DNA of 64,000 nucleotides from Thermopetrobacter sp. TC1. Its GTDB lineage: Bacteria > Pseudomonadota > Alphaproteobacteria > Rhizobiales > Aestuariivirgaceae. The translations under genes and the position numbers were made by a program. The notes under the pieces were generated by a model. It saw nothing but the letters and a program-made list of their open reading frames with translations, ran no database searches and was not told where the DNA came from. This document shows, piece by piece, positions 50,588 to 60,033 of this stretch. How positions within the stretch are numbered: position 1 is the first letter of the stretch; each line of letters starts with the position of its first letter. The stretch lies in the NCBI RefSeq assembly GCF_000746275.1, contig NZ_KN050828.1, positions 537,384-601,383 on the forward strand, given 5' to 3'.

Positions 50588-51142
50588 TCAGCGAGGCGCA
50601 CGCTTGGCAAGGATACGCTGCAGGGTTCGCCTATGCATGTTCAGGCGCCGGGCTGTTTCGGAAACATTGCGGTTGCACAGCTCGTAAACCCGCTGAATGT
50701 GCTCCCAGCGCACCCTGTCGGCGGACATGGGATTTTCCGGCAGCGCCGCCTTGGTGCCCGGTTCGGCGACCAGGGCCTTGAAGATCATATCGGCATCGGC
50801 GGGCTTGGCGAGATAATCGATGGCTCCGAGCTTTACGGCGGTGACCGCCGTTGCAATGTTGCCATAACCGGTGAGCACGATGGCACGCGCATCCGGCTTG
50901 GTGCGATGAAGCGCCTCGATGACATCGAGACCGTTGCCGTCTTCCAGGCGCATGTCCACCACCGCATAGTCCGGCGGGTTGCCCGTGGCCTCGGCCATGC
51001 CCTGGGCAACCGTCTCGGCCGTGCGCACTTCCTTGAAGCCGCGGGCCTCCATGGCGCGGGCAAGACGGTTCAGAAACGGACGATCGTCATCAACGAGAAG
51101 AAGGGTCTTTCCCTCCACGGGATATTGCGGCTGATCGCTCAT
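50588..51142 (-). CDS. regA: redox response regulator RegA (PrrA/ActR family)
   Basis: 184-residue two-domain regulator, the exact length of Rhodobacter RegA. Receiver: DDD at 18-20, phosphorylation site D63 in AVVDMRLEDGNG. A proline-containing linker leads to a Fis-type HTH, WEHIQRVYELCNRNVSETAR and LNMHRRTLQRILAKRAPR, very like other RegA proteins. Controls respiration, carbon and nitrogen fixation and redox balance in response to RegB. Here it is ~5 kb from regB with uvrB, an antiporter and lysR between. It sits downstream of coaE on the same strand. Confidence 0.96.
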   Translation of the reverse strand: MSDQPQYPVEGKTLLLVDDDRPFLNRLARAMEARGFKEVRTAETVAQGMAEATGNPPDYAVVDMRLEDGNGLDVIEALHRTKPDARAIVLTGYGNIATAVTAVKLGAIDYLAKPADADMIFKALVAEPGTKAALPENPMSADRVRWEHIQRVYELCNRNVSETARRLNMHRRTLQRILAKRAPR

Positions 51143-51265
51143 GGCCACCACTCCGCTGTTACAGAACACAACGCCAGCTTCGCCCTTTGGCATATGGTTA
51201 TACCCCCTTGCGCGGCATTGCACAAATCTCGGGCAAAGCATTTTCTCGTCATGGAAAGCATGTCC

Positions 51266-51889
51266 TTACTCATTCTCGCCCTGGTTGGCCGAAGCCCTTT
51301 TCAGAAGGGTTTCATGCAGGGCGATGACCTGTTTTCGGGTTCGTTCGAGATCGCCGGATGTGTCCAGAACGTAATCCGCGCGCAGGCGCTTTTCATCCTG
51401 GGGCAGTTGTCTTCGTGAAAGTGTCCGGAACTTTTCCTCCGTCATGCCGGGCCGTTGCATGGCGCGGGCAAGACGCTCGGTCTCGGGTGCGAGGACAGCA
51501 ATGATCACGTCGAAATCCTTTTCCGCACCGGTTTCAAACAGAAGCGGTATCTCAGCGATGGCATAAGGGTGGCCTTCCTTGGCACACTTGCGAAAAAACC
51601 GCTCTCTTTCTTCCGCAACGAGGGGATGAACGATTTCCTCCAGCCGTTTCAGGGCCTTGTCATCGGCATGAATGATACGGGAGAGGATGTGGCGATCGAT
51701 GCCGCCGTGGTCATCGAGGGCCTGAGGAAATTCCCTGCCGACAGGACCAACCGCCCTGCCCCCGGGTGCGTAAAGATCATGCACGATCGCATCGGCGGAA
51801 ATGACAGGAATGCCCAGTGATCGAAACATGTCGGCAACGGTGCTCTTGCCGGCGGCCAGGGATCCTGTCAATCCGACCCGGAGCATCAT
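51266..51889 (-). CDS. coaE: dephospho-CoA kinase
   Basis: 207-residue P-loop kinase that catalyses the last step of coenzyme A synthesis (3'-phosphorylation of dephospho-CoA). P-loop GLTGSLAAGKST near the N-terminus, and the conserved VLAPETERLARAMQRPGMT and QLPQDEKRLRADYVLDTSG follow. Start overlaps the aroE stop by 4 bp. Part of the conserved alphaproteobacterial ppsR-maf-aroE-coaE cluster; here dnaQ, the usual next gene, is replaced by regA. Confidence 0.95.
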   Translation of the reverse strand: MMLRVGLTGSLAAGKSTVADMFRSLGIPVISADAIVHDLYAPGGRAVGPVGREFPQALDDHGGIDRHILSRIIHADDKALKRLEEIVHPLVAEERERFFRKCAKEGHPYAIAEIPLLFETGAEKDFDVIIAVLAPETERLARAMQRPGMTEEKFRTLSRRQLPQDEKRLRADYVLDTSGDLERTRKQVIALHETLLKRASANQGENE

Positions 51890-52749
51890 GCACCGTCCTC
51901 TTTTTCGATATCCGCGGCGATGCGCGCATGCAGCTCCTCAGTCACTGCGGGGCGGATGCCGAACCAGCGTTCAAAGCCGGGCACGGCCTGATGCAGGAGC
52001 ATGCCGAGCCCTTCCACGGTTCTTAATCCGCGGGCGCGGGCAGCGGCGAGCAACGGTGTGATCAGGGGCACGTAGACGATGTCGGCAACGATGGCGTCCT
52101 CGGGCAAATTCTGCAGCGAGAGATCAAGGGGAGGTTGCCCCTTCATGCCGAGAACGGTGGTGTTGACGAGAACGGTGAAGCGGGAGAGTGCCGCATCAAG
52201 GTCTGAAAGAGGCAGCGCTTCTTGCGCCCCGAGTTCTTCCACCAGCCGCTCAGCCTTTTCAACGGTTCGATTCGCCACCGAAACGCTTCTGACCCCGGCA
52301 TCGAGAAAACCGGCAACGACAGCGCGGGCAGCACCGCCTGCCCCGATGACGAGCACACGCGCGGTGTTGGGCGACCAGTCCGGCACACAAGAGCGGAAAT
52401 TGGCCATGAAGCCATAAACATCCGTGTTGTCGGCATAAAGCCGCCCGTCTTCGATCCAGACCGTGTTGATGGCTTTCAGTTTTCTGGCCAGGGGCGAAAG
52501 CCCTGCGGGGTTGACCCGTTCGATGATCTCGAAAGCCTTTTCTTTATGCGGAACCGTGATGTTGCAGCCCCGGTAGGGGGAATTGGGCAGGTCAAGCAGG
52601 AAATTCTCAAGCTCCTCCGGGCGGACCGCCACCTTTTCATAGGCCGCGTTCAGCCCGTGCCGTTCGATCCAGTACCCATGAATGAGCGGCGAGCGCGAAT
52701 GCGCGATGGGCCAGCCAATGACACATGCCTTTTTCATCTCGGAGGTCAT
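51886..52749 (-). CDS. aroE: shikimate dehydrogenase (NADP+)
   Basis: 287-residue AroE that reduces 3-dehydroshikimate to shikimate in the aromatic amino-acid pathway. N-terminal substrate domain: IGWPIAHSRSPLIHGYW, with the catalytic Lys in NITVPHKEK and Asp in ADNTDVYGF. C-terminal NADP-binding domain: VIGAGGAARAVVAG and NRTVEKAERL. Overlaps coaE by 4 bp; 25 bp after maf. Confidence 0.95.
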   Translation of the reverse strand: MTSEMKKACVIGWPIAHSRSPLIHGYWIERHGLNAAYEKVAVRPEELENFLLDLPNSPYRGCNITVPHKEKAFEIIERVNPAGLSPLARKLKAINTVWIEDGRLYADNTDVYGFMANFRSCVPDWSPNTARVLVIGAGGAARAVVAGFLDAGVRSVSVANRTVEKAERLVEELGAQEALPLSDLDAALSRFTVLVNTTVLGMKGQPPLDLSLQNLPEDAIVADIVYVPLITPLLAAARARGLRTVEGLGMLLHQAVPGFERWFGIRPAVTEELHARIAADIEKEDGA

Positions 52750-52774
52750 GACAATTTCTGCGACATTTCCGGAA

Positions 52775-53374
52775 TCATTGCGGAATGAGGCCTTCCTGCC
52801 GCAGCCAGTTCAGAAACGGCAGGATGGGCAGGCCGACGATGGTGAACCAGTCTCCCTCGATTTTTTCGAAGAGCTGAATGCCTGGGCCTTCAATCTGATA
52901 GCAGCCGACCGATGACAGCACTTTTTCACCGGCCGTGTTCAGATACCAGTCAAGAAAGGCATCAGAGAAATTGCGCATGGTCAGATGCGCTTCGTCAACA
53001 TGTGTCCAGACGCTTTCGCCTTTTCGGGCAATGCAGAGCGCGGAAATCAATCTGTGTGTGCGGCCCCGCAGGCGTTCAAGGTTTTCCCGGGCTTCGGCCA
53101 TGTCAGCCGGTTTGGTGAACACCTCATCTTCGCAGACGAGAAGCTGATCGGCACCCAGGACTGGCAGATCGGTGCGTTTGGAAACCGCGCGCGCCTTGGC
53201 TTCGGCAAGAGCGAGGGCAAGAGCGGCGAAGGGATCTTCTCCTTCAGGCGGAGAAAAGGCATTGCGGATGGCATCCTCGTCCACGTCCGGGCGGATGACT
53301 TCGAAATCAAGGCCGGCGTTTTTCAGGATCATGCAGCGTCCGGCACTGCCGGACCCGAGAACGAAGATGCTCAT
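52775..53374 (-). CDS. maf: Maf-like nucleotide pyrophosphatase
   Basis: 199-residue Maf family protein (nucleoside triphosphate pyrophosphatase that removes non-canonical or modified NTPs). The N-terminal signature is altered: LGSGSAGRCMIL instead of the usual ASxSPRRxxLL. Downstream features VLGADQLLV and RGRTHRLISALCI are kept. Start at 53374 overlaps the ppsR stop by 4 bp, so the genes are coupled. Confidence 0.88.
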   Translation of the reverse strand: MSIFVLGSGSAGRCMILKNAGLDFEVIRPDVDEDAIRNAFSPPEGEDPFAALALALAEAKARAVSKRTDLPVLGADQLLVCEDEVFTKPADMAEARENLERLRGRTHRLISALCIARKGESVWTHVDEAHLTMRNFSDAFLDWYLNTAGEKVLSSVGCYQIEGPGIQLFEKIEGDWFTIVGLPILPFLNWLRQEGLIPQ

Positions 53375-54222
53375 GAGTGCGTCCTTTCCTGTCTCGCCCG
53401 CTCTTCGAGGAGATTGAGGATGAGTGCCGCCGTTTCTTCCACGGAACGGCGCGACACGTCTATAACCGGCCAGCCGCGGCGGGCGCAAAGGGTTTTGAGC
53501 GCATTGATCTCACGTGCGATTTCGCGGCGATCCACGTATGATTCCGCCGTCTGCTGTGTCAGCAGATCCATGCGTTTGCGGCGGATGTCGGCAAGCATGG
53601 AGGCATTGGCGACAAGCCCGACGACGAGCGGCCCTTTCCTGCCCTTCAGTTTCATAAGCTGATCAGGCAGGCGCACGCCGGAGACGAAAGGCACGTTCGC
53701 GGCCTTAATACCGCGATTGGCGAGATAGATGCTCGTTGGCGTCTTTGAGGTCCGGGAAAGGCCGACGAGGATGACATCGGCCTGATCAAGGGTTTCGGGA
53801 TTGCTGCCATCATCGTGCGCCATGGCATAATCCAGCGCGCGAATGCGTGCGAAATAGTCCTCGTTGAGCGCATGCTGGGCACCGGTACGCGGGGCCCTGT
53901 CGGCATTGAGATAGCCGGAAAAGGCATCGATGACGGGCTTGAGGATGTTCACGCATGGCAGACCCAGCTCCTTGCAGGCGTTTTCAAGGCGGCTCATCAG
54001 GCGTTCGTCGGCCAGGGTATAGAGCACAATACCCGGCTCGGCCTCCATGGCGGCAATCACTTCCTCGAGGCGCTTGTAGTCGCGCACCATGGAATGCATG
54101 TGTTCGATGGCGTGATGTTCGGCAAAATGGGCAATGACGGCCCGGCTCACGCGGGAGAGGGTTTCGCCGGTGGCATCGGAGACCAGATGGATGTGGAAAA
54201 ATCTGCTCGCTGTCCGGGGCAC
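53371..54222 (-). CDS. ppsR: pyruvate, water dikinase regulatory protein (PSRP, DUF299)
   Basis: 283-residue bifunctional kinase/pyrophosphorylase that switches PEP synthase or pyruvate phosphate dikinase by ADP-dependent threonine phosphorylation. The motifs FFHIHLVSDATGET and LVGLSRTSKTPTSIYLANRG (P-loop-like) are characteristic. The ORF is open to 54345, but the family-like start is a GTG at 54222 preceded by AAGG, leaving a 368-bp gap to hemE. First gene of the leftward cluster ppsR-maf-aroE-coaE; this gene is the RP001 homologue that flanks the replication origin in Caulobacter. Confidence 0.93.
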   Translation of the reverse strand: MPRTASRFFHIHLVSDATGETLSRVSRAVIAHFAEHHAIEHMHSMVRDYKRLEEVIAAMEAEPGIVLYTLADERLMSRLENACKELGLPCVNILKPVIDAFSGYLNADRAPRTGAQHALNEDYFARIRALDYAMAHDDGSNPETLDQADVILVGLSRTSKTPTSIYLANRGIKAANVPFVSGVRLPDQLMKLKGRKGPLVVGLVANASMLADIRRKRMDLLTQQTAESYVDRREIAREINALKTLCARRGWPVIDVSRRSVEETAALILNLLEERARQERTHS

Positions 54223-54590
54223 GCCTTGATGGTTCCTGAAGGATAACTGTTGAAGTGTGTGGACAGTTTTAACCGGCTGTTTACCATATCCCGGACGATG
54301 CCGACAGATCCCGCAGGCTCTTCCACAGGGCACGCGCCTATCCACACCGGTGGGCTTTTTGTCACGGACTGTTTGCAGGCTGTTGATGACGGAGGATGAA
54401 AGGGGAGGATCATTTTCCGAAAGGGGCGATCAAACGCTTGTGATTCCTTGCCTGTTGCCTTAGGCCCCCGCTTGGGGAGAAATGGCTGCGGACAATTCCG
54501 CTGTTTGGTGGAAAATGGGAAGGCTTGTGGGAAAGGGGGCCATTCCACAGTTTCCACCGCTCCAAACAACAACGACAAGAGATTCTTTTC
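54223..54590. other. candidate chromosomal replication origin (oriC)
   Basis: The ppsR-hemE gap is the origin location in Caulobacter and the predicted one in many alphaproteobacteria. Features here: DnaA-box-like sites CTATCCACA (54338-54346, one mismatch to TTATCCACA), TCTTCCACA (54319-54327), CTGTCCACA on minus (54258-54266), plus TTTCCCACA and CATTCCACA further right; a near-CtrA box TTAA-N7-TTTA (54269-54283); two GATTC (GANTC) methylation sites (~54443 and ~54582). Genes on both sides point away. No gene is seen inside. Confidence 0.65.
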
Positions 54591-55667
54591 ATGATGGATG
54601 AAGGGGTATTCGATCACGGCACGGAAACCGGTCAGGCGTTGATGGACGTCCTTGAGGGACGGCAGCCCTGGAGGCGTCCCGTCTGGTTCATGCGTCAGGC
54701 CGGCCGTTATCTTGAGGAATACCGCAGGACCCGGGCAGAGGCCGGAAGTTTTCTCGATCTCTGTTACCGGCCGGATCTGGCAGCGGAAGTAACGCTACAG
54801 CCCCTGCGGCGGTTCGATCTCGATGCTGCCATTCTCTTTGCCGATATCCTGCTCGTGCCGCAGGCAATGGGTGTTCAGCTCGGTTTCAAGCAGAACGAGG
54901 GGCCGGTGCTTGAGCCTGTGCGCTCGGAAGAGGATCTGGCACGACTGGATCCAGAAGGGGCAGCAGAGCGGCTTTCTCCAATCTATGAGACGGTGGAGCG
55001 GATCGTGGAGGCCCTGCCGCCGCATGTGGCGCTGATTGGTTTCTGTGGGGCGCCGTGGACGGTGGCCACCTATGTGGTGGAAGGCGGCGGCTCGGCGGAG
55101 CGGATGCGCACACGCCTGGCGGCGGCGCGCGGTGAGGCCTGGTTTGAGAAGCTGATGGACATGCTTGTGCGCGTGTCCGTGGACTATCTGGCCCGGCAGG
55201 CTGCGGCCGGTGCGAAGGCGCTGCAGGTGTTTGATACCTGGGCCGGTGATCTTGGAGACGGGCTGCGGGAAAAATATGTCTTTGATCCCATTCGGCGCAT
55301 AGTCGAAGGGCTGAAGGAGAAAGGCGTGGAGGTGCCCGTCATTGGTTTTGCGCGCGGGATTGGTGCTGCGCAGGAGGATTTTGCCAGGGCAACGGGTGTG
55401 CGCGCGGTGGGCTGTGAATGGTCCCTGCCGGTGTCCTACATGAAGGAGCGGCTGGTGCCGCAGGTGGCCGTGCAGGGCAATCTCGATCCGGCCCTGGTGA
55501 TGGCGGGTGATCCGGCCCTGAAAGCGGGTGTGGAACACATCGTGCGGACATTGCCGCGGGACCGGCACATCTTCAACCTCGGTCACGGGTTCAAACCGGA
55601 TACCCCGGTTGAAAACGTGGAAAAGATGTTGCGCTACGTCAGGGAACTGGATGCGGAACTCAACTAA
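54591..55667 (+). CDS. hemE: uroporphyrinogen decarboxylase
   Basis: 358-residue HemE that decarboxylates uroporphyrinogen III to coproporphyrinogen III in heme (and siroheme-branching) synthesis. Signatures: PVWFMRQAGRYLEEYR near the N-terminus, ADILLVPQAMG, GFCGAPWTVATY and NLGHGF near the C-terminus. Start ATG-ATG at 54591/54594; the ribosome site AAGAGA is moderate. First rightward gene beyond the presumed origin, 27 bp before hemJ, with which it shares the heme pathway. Confidence 0.96.
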   Translation: MMDEGVFDHGTETGQALMDVLEGRQPWRRPVWFMRQAGRYLEEYRRTRAEAGSFLDLCYRPDLAAEVTLQPLRRFDLDAAILFADILLVPQAMGVQLGFKQNEGPVLEPVRSEEDLARLDPEGAAERLSPIYETVERIVEALPPHVALIGFCGAPWTVATYVVEGGGSAERMRTRLAAARGEAWFEKLMDMLVRVSVDYLARQAAAGAKALQVFDTWAGDLGDGLREKYVFDPIRRIVEGLKEKGVEVPVIGFARGIGAAQEDFARATGVRAVGCEWSLPVSYMKERLVPQVAVQGNLDPALVMAGDPALKAGVEHIVRTLPRDRHIFNLGHGFKPDTPVENVEKMLRYVRELDAELN

Positions 55668-55694
55668 GTACGATCAATCTTTAGAATTCTTGCC

Positions 55695-56135
55695 ATGATC
55701 GATTTTCTGTCATCCATATATCTCTGGATCAAGGCCTTTCATGTCATGGCGGTCATTTCATGGATGGCGGGACTGTTCTATTTGCCGAGGCTTTTTGTCT
55801 ATCATGCATCTGCAAGGGATAACGGGGAATGTGCAGAAACATTTCCTGTGATGGAGAGAAAACTTTACAGATACATCATGCAGCCGGCGATGATCGCCAG
55901 CTGGATCGCCGGGCTGCTGATGATTGCAGTGATCGGGTTTTCCGACATCTGGCTGCATGTGAAACTGACCATGGTGATTCTGCTGACGGTCTATCATTTC
56001 TGGCTGGGGCGGATGGTTGTGCGATTCGCTCGCGGGGAGAACGACAAGCCGGAAAAATTCTACCGGATGATCAATGAAATTCCGACGCTGCTGATGATCG
56101 TCATTGTCATCATGGTCATCGTCAAGCCTTTCTGA
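55695..56135 (+). CDS. hemJ: protoporphyrinogen IX oxidase HemJ
   Basis: 146-residue membrane protein with about four TM helices. The conserved His near the N-terminus (KAFHVMAVISWMAGLFYLPR) and LTMVILLTVYHFWLGRM match HemJ, the oxygen-independent-type protoporphyrinogen oxidase common in alphaproteobacteria, which converts protoporphyrinogen IX to protoporphyrin IX. Lies 27 bp after hemE on the same strand, a likely two-gene heme unit. Confidence 0.92.
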   Translation: MIDFLSSIYLWIKAFHVMAVISWMAGLFYLPRLFVYHASARDNGECAETFPVMERKLYRYIMQPAMIASWIAGLLMIAVIGFSDIWLHVKLTMVILLTVYHFWLGRMVVRFARGENDKPEKFYRMINEIPTLLMIVIVIMVIVKPF

Positions 56136-56508
56136 AACAGGCAGAATTTCTGCGTTTTTGCTCGGGAACGCCGTAAGTGCATGTGCTGTTGCTGCGGCAT
56201 CCGGCCCCATGGCATTGCAAAAATGTTCGCAATGGCTTATATGAGCTGACGGAAACAGTGCTGCGGTGTGCGGGAGGGATAGACAGGCCGCAGCCATCTT
56301 CCGGTGATTCCAATTCCCGGCAGTATCCGATCTGGTTGAACGGCGCGTCAGTTCCGTTCACGTATACCGGCCGCCGAACAGGCGGGTCGCAGAAAAAGGG
56401 CTGATCCTTTTTCCGGGATCGCATCAGATCGGTCTCTCTCAGCAGCCAGCACGGGCTGCGTCTCCTGTTCAACTTCCTGAAATCGTCAGCCGAAAAAACA
56501 CGAACGAC
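56136..56508 (+). other. long leader region upstream of rho
   Basis: 373 bases between hemJ and rho without a convincing gene. A long leader in front of rho fits the autoregulation known for rho in other bacteria (Rho-dependent attenuation in an unstructured leader), but that is inference. Short ORFs in it have no family-like features. Confidence 0.4.
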
Positions 56509-57801
56509 ATGATCGACATCGCACAAATCTCCGAAGCCAAGGAAATCAAGCTGCACGAGCTGAAGTCGCAGTCTCCGGCGGAACTGCTTGCGCTTGCGGA
56601 AACGCTGGAGGTGGAGAATGCTTCGGGCCTGCGCAAGCAGGAGCTGATGTTCGCCATTCTCAAGAAACTTGCGGAGCAGGACGTCACCATCATTGGCGAA
56701 GGTGTGGTGGAGGTTCTGCCGGACGGCTTCGGGTTCTTGCGGTCGCCAGATTCCAACTATCTGCCGGGGCCGGATGACATCTACATCTCGCCCAAGCAGA
56801 TCAAGAAGTTCAATCTGCGCACCGGTGATACGGTGGAGGGCGAAATCCGCTCCCCCAAGGAGGGCGAGCGCTATTTCGCCCTGATCAAGGTGAATTCCAT
56901 CAATTTCGAGGATCCGGAGGCGGCGAAGCACAAGATCAATTTCGACAACCTCACGCCGCTGTATCCCAATGAAAGATTGCGGATGGAGATCGAGGATCCG
57001 ACGATCAAGGATCTCACCGGGCGCGTGATCGATATCGTCACACCTCTTGGCAAGGGTCAGCGTGCGCTCATCGTGGCACCGCCGCGCACAGGAAAAACGG
57101 TGCTTTTGCAGAATATTGCGCATGCGATTACCGCCAATCATCCGGAGTGCTATCTCATCGTGCTGCTGATTGACGAGCGCCCGGAAGAGGTGACCGACAT
57201 GCAGCGCTCCGTGCAGGGCGAGGTGATTTCCTCCACTTTCGACGAGCCGGCGGCACGGCATGTGCAAGTGGCGGAGATGGTGATCGAGAAGGCCAAGCGC
57301 TTGGTGGAGCACAAGCGGGATGTGGTCATCCTTCTCGATTCGATTACGCGCCTGGGACGCGCTTACAATACGGTGGTGCCGTCTTCGGGCAAGGTGCTTA
57401 CCGGTGGTGTGGATGCCAATGCGCTGCAAAGGCCCAAGCGTTTCTTTGGCGCGGCGCGCAATATCGAAGAAGGCGGATCGCTGACCATCATCGCCACGGC
57501 GCTGATTGATACCGGCTCGCGCATGGATGAAGTGATCTTTGAGGAATTCAAGGGCACGGGTAATGCGGAAATCGTCCTGGATCGCAAGATCGCCGACAAA
57601 CGCATCTTCCCGGCGGTGGACATCATCCGCTCCGGTACCCGCAAGGAAGAGCTGCTGGTGGAGCCGGACATCCTGAAGAAAACCTATGTGCTTCGGCGTA
57701 TCCTGCAGCCGATGGGCACGGTGAGCGCCATCGAGTTCCTGCTGGACAAGCTGCGGCAGACCAAGAACAACGCGGAATTCTTCGAATCCATGAACACATA
57801 A
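56509..57801 (+). CDS. rho: transcription termination factor Rho
   Basis: 430-residue hexameric RNA-dependent ATPase. N-terminal helix bundle ([19 protein letters not shown]), cold-shock-like RNA-binding domain ([20 protein letters not shown]), P-loop [16 protein letters not shown]-loop regions [12 protein letters not shown] and the C-terminal domain ending near [11 protein letters not shown]. Length is normal for alphaproteobacteria. Followed by an intrinsic terminator. Confidence 0.97.
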   Translation: MIDIAQISEAKEIKLHELKSQSPAELLALAETLEVENASGLRKQELMFAILKKLAEQDVTIIGEGVVEVLPDGFGFLRSPDSNYLPGPDDIYISPKQIKKFNLRTGDTVEGEIRSPKEGERYFALIKVNSINFEDPEAAKHKINFDNLTPLYPNERLRMEIEDPTIKDLTGRVIDIVTPLGKGQRALIVAPPRTGKTVLLQNIAHAITANHPECYLIVLLIDERPEEVTDMQRSVQGEVISSTFDEPAARHVQVAEMVIEKAKRLVEHKRDVVILLDSITRLGRAYNTVVPSSGKVLTGGVDANALQRPKRFFGAARNIEEGGSLTIIATALIDTGSRMDEVIFEEFKGTGNAEIVLDRKIADKRIFPAVDIIRSGTRKEELLVEPDILKKTYVLRRILQPMGTVSAIEFLLDKLRQTKNNAEFFESMNT

Positions 57802-57843
57802 GCATTTGGCCGTTGCCGAATGCATGGCCGTTGTCAGGCCTTC

Positions 57844-57880
57844 AAGGGGCACCCGTTGGAAAGCATCGGGTGCCCTTTTT
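57844..57880 (+). terminator. rho-independent terminator of rho
   Basis: Perfect 9-bp stem GGGCACCCG (57847-57855) / CGGGTGCCC (57867-57875) with an 11-base loop, followed by TTTTT. It lies ~45 bp after the rho stop and close to the end of the convergent DUF255 gene, so it may work for both. Confidence 0.85.
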
Positions 57881-57887
57881 CATATGA

Positions 57888-59927
57888 TCAGGTAAGCATG
57901 GCGCAGATGTCATTGACCTGTTCAGGCGTTTCCGCCGGGATCGAACAGGTTTCGCCCCTGCAGAGAAGAAGGGCCGGTGTTTTCCTGTCTGTGAGGGAAG
58001 AGAGCATGGATTCTGCCGGGTGATGTTCCGGGAGCGTTTTCTGTGGTGAGAGGCGAAGAATGGGCGGACATTCCGTCAGTGCCGAAAGGGCAGCAGAGAG
58101 AAGTGTATTGGCTTTCTGCCGCGTTTCACGTGAATCGTCAGGCAGAAAGAGGGTGATGCGACTGCCGTTGAGCAAAGCATGCATGGCGGAAAGCAGTGCG
58201 GCATGGGAAAGGGGATTTTGCGCGGTTTCGTGGGCAAAGCGCTCAAGCAATGCCAAGGCGCGGGTGCGATATTCGGCCTTGCCGGTCACGAAGGCGAGAT
58301 GGGCAAGATTTTCGATGATCAGCGCATGATAATTGGGCAAGGCATCATCTTCGGCGAAGATCTGGTCCGCCATATGAGGATCTGCCCCACGGCGGGCGAA
58401 GGCATAGGCGTTTTCCTCGGGCACGAAATGATAGCGGTCCAAATCCTCCTGCCAGGACAGGGCCCGGATAAGCCAGTCTGATTTTCCCGTGGCCGAATGC
58501 AATGCCAGGGCGGCACGGATCATAGCGGCGAGACCATCGGCGGTGGCGGGGAAGGTCAGGCGCCGTTCGTTCCAGGCCTGACAAAGACCGAGATCATCAT
58601 CCTGAAGATGATCGATGAGAGCGGTCATGATGTCCTGCGTTCGATTGAGCAGGTCGGGGTCATCGAAGACGGAAGCGACATGAACGAGCGCGCTGATCAT
58701 CAAGCCGTTCCAGGATGCCAGAACCTTGTCGTCACGGGCGGGGAAAGGGCGCTGGTTGCGTCTTTCAAGAAGCCTGCGGCGCTCCGCGGCGAGGCGCTCT
58801 TCCTGCTCTTCTTCAAGAAGGGACATGGCATTGAGGCGGTTGAGAATGATCCTGCCTTCCCAGTTTCCTGAACGGGTTACGCCGTATGTGCGGAAAAACA
58901 GGTCTCGATTCTCTTCCGAAACAGCTTTTTTCAGATCCGTGTAGGACCAGACATAATGCCGGCCTTCCTCGCCTTCGGAATCGGCATCGAGGCTGGAGGC
59001 AAAACCGACGCCGGGAATGAGCAGACGACGAAAGACAAAGGAGACCGTTTCCTCGATTCGCTGACGAAACAGTTCATCGCCCGTATCCAGCCAGGCGCGC
59101 ACGAGCATGTCCGTCAGCAGGGCGTTGTCATAGAGCATCTTCTCGAAGTGTGGCACCAGCCAGATCGAGTCGGTACTGTAACGGGCAAAGCCACCGTCGA
59201 GATGATCATAGATGCCGCCCTGACAGATATGGCGCAGGGTGAGGAGCACAAGTGCACGCTCATGGCTGCGTCCGGCACGCCAGAGCAGATCAAGCAAGGG
59301 CACCTGCGGGAATTTTGGTGCGCCTTGCAGGCCGCCATGGTCATGATCATAAAGATCAGCCAGGGCATAGGCGGCACGCGCAGGAAAATCCTGCGGGAGC
59401 TGGCGCTGCGATCGTCCTTCTGTAGCGCGCTGTTTCAAGGCATTGGTGAGGGCCTCGGCATTGTTGAGAAGCTTGTCGCGATCCTCGCGCCAGAGGCGGG
59501 CGACTTCCTCAAGCACCTGACGAAAGGAGGGGCGGCCGAACCGCGGCTTTGGAGGGAAATAGGTGCCGCCCCAAAGCGGGCGACCGTCCGGTGCCAGAAA
59601 CATGGAAAGGGGCCAGCCACCCTGCAGTCCCATGAGATGGAGCGCTTTCATGTAATAGCGGTCAACATCCGGGCGTTCCTCGCGATCAACCTTGACGTTG
59701 ACGAAATGCTCGTTCATCACCGCGGCGGTTTCAGGATCCTCGAAACTTTCATGCGCCATGACATGACACCAGTGGCAGGCGGCATAGCCGATGGAGAGAA
59801 AAATGGGGCGATCGAGGCGGCGGGCGGCTTCAAATGCCTCCTCTCCCCAGGGGTACCAGTGAACGGGATTATCCGCATGCTGGCGCAGATATGGGCTGGT
59901 TTCATTGGCGAGGCGGTTTTTTGTCAT
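57888..59927 (-). CDS. thioredoxin domain-containing protein (DUF255, YyaL/SSP411 family)
   Basis: 679 residues: N-terminal thioredoxin-like domain with [20 protein letters not shown] and the CHWC motif in [10 protein letters not shown], then an (alpha/alpha) six-barrel-like region ([19 protein letters not shown], then YDNALL). Members are widespread and largely uncharacterised; a mannose-epimerase-like fold has been noted for relatives. ATG 59927 fits the family N-terminus, but the ribosome site is weak; ATGs at 59984 and 59975 are in frame. A parS-like site lies just upstream (59943-59958) and another inside the gene (58122-58137). It is the only minus-strand gene between hemE and rsmG. Confidence 0.88.
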   Translation of the reverse strand: MTKNRLANETSPYLRQHADNPVHWYPWGEEAFEAARRLDRPIFLSIGYAACHWCHVMAHESFEDPETAAVMNEHFVNVKVDREERPDVDRYYMKALHLMGLQGGWPLSMFLAPDGRPLWGGTYFPPKPRFGRPSFRQVLEEVARLWREDRDKLLNNAEALTNALKQRATEGRSQRQLPQDFPARAAYALADLYDHDHGGLQGAPKFPQVPLLDLLWRAGRSHERALVLLTLRHICQGGIYDHLDGGFARYSTDSIWLVPHFEKMLYDNALLTDMLVRAWLDTGDELFRQRIEETVSFVFRRLLIPGVGFASSLDADSEGEEGRHYVWSYTDLKKAVSEENRDLFFRTYGVTRSGNWEGRIILNRLNAMSLLEEEQEERLAAERRRLLERRNQRPFPARDDKVLASWNGLMISALVHVASVFDDPDLLNRTQDIMTALIDHLQDDDLGLCQAWNERRLTFPATADGLAAMIRAALALHSATGKSDWLIRALSWQEDLDRYHFVPEENAYAFARRGADPHMADQIFAEDDALPNYHALIIENLAHLAFVTGKAEYRTRALALLERFAHETAQNPLSHAALLSAMHALLNGSRITLFLPDDSRETRQKANTLLSAALSALTECPPILRLSPQKTLPEHHPAESMLSSLTDRKTPALLLCRGETCSIPAETPEQVNDICAMLT
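58122..58137. promoter_or_regulatory. parS-like site (13/16)
   Basis: CGTTTCACGTGAATCG keeps the central GTTTCACGTGAA of the parS consensus TGTTTCACGTGAAACA; three outer bases differ. It lies in the DUF255 coding sequence. Candidate ParB-binding site. Confidence 0.6.
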
Positions 59928-59942
59928 GGCGCGCGTGTCAAG

Positions 59943-59958
59943 CGTTTCACGTGAATCC
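59943..59958. promoter_or_regulatory. parS-like site (13/16)
   Basis: CGTTTCACGTGAATCC retains the 12-bp parS core. It lies between the starts of the divergent DUF255 and mnmE genes, so it could affect both promoters as well as bind ParB. Confidence 0.6.
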
Positions 59959-60033
59959 CTGTAAACGGCAGCCATGGTGAGCATGGCGGGCTTGCGGGCA
60001 CAAGGGTCATTTCATCAGTCAGGACCAGGCAGC

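Noticed and set aside
56177-56404. 75-codon frame in the rho leader
   Set aside because: No ribosome site or family features; more likely untranslated leader.
56122-57852. Minus-strand open frame (~576 codons) opposite rho
   Set aside because: Antisense shadow; rho itself is unmistakable in the other strand.
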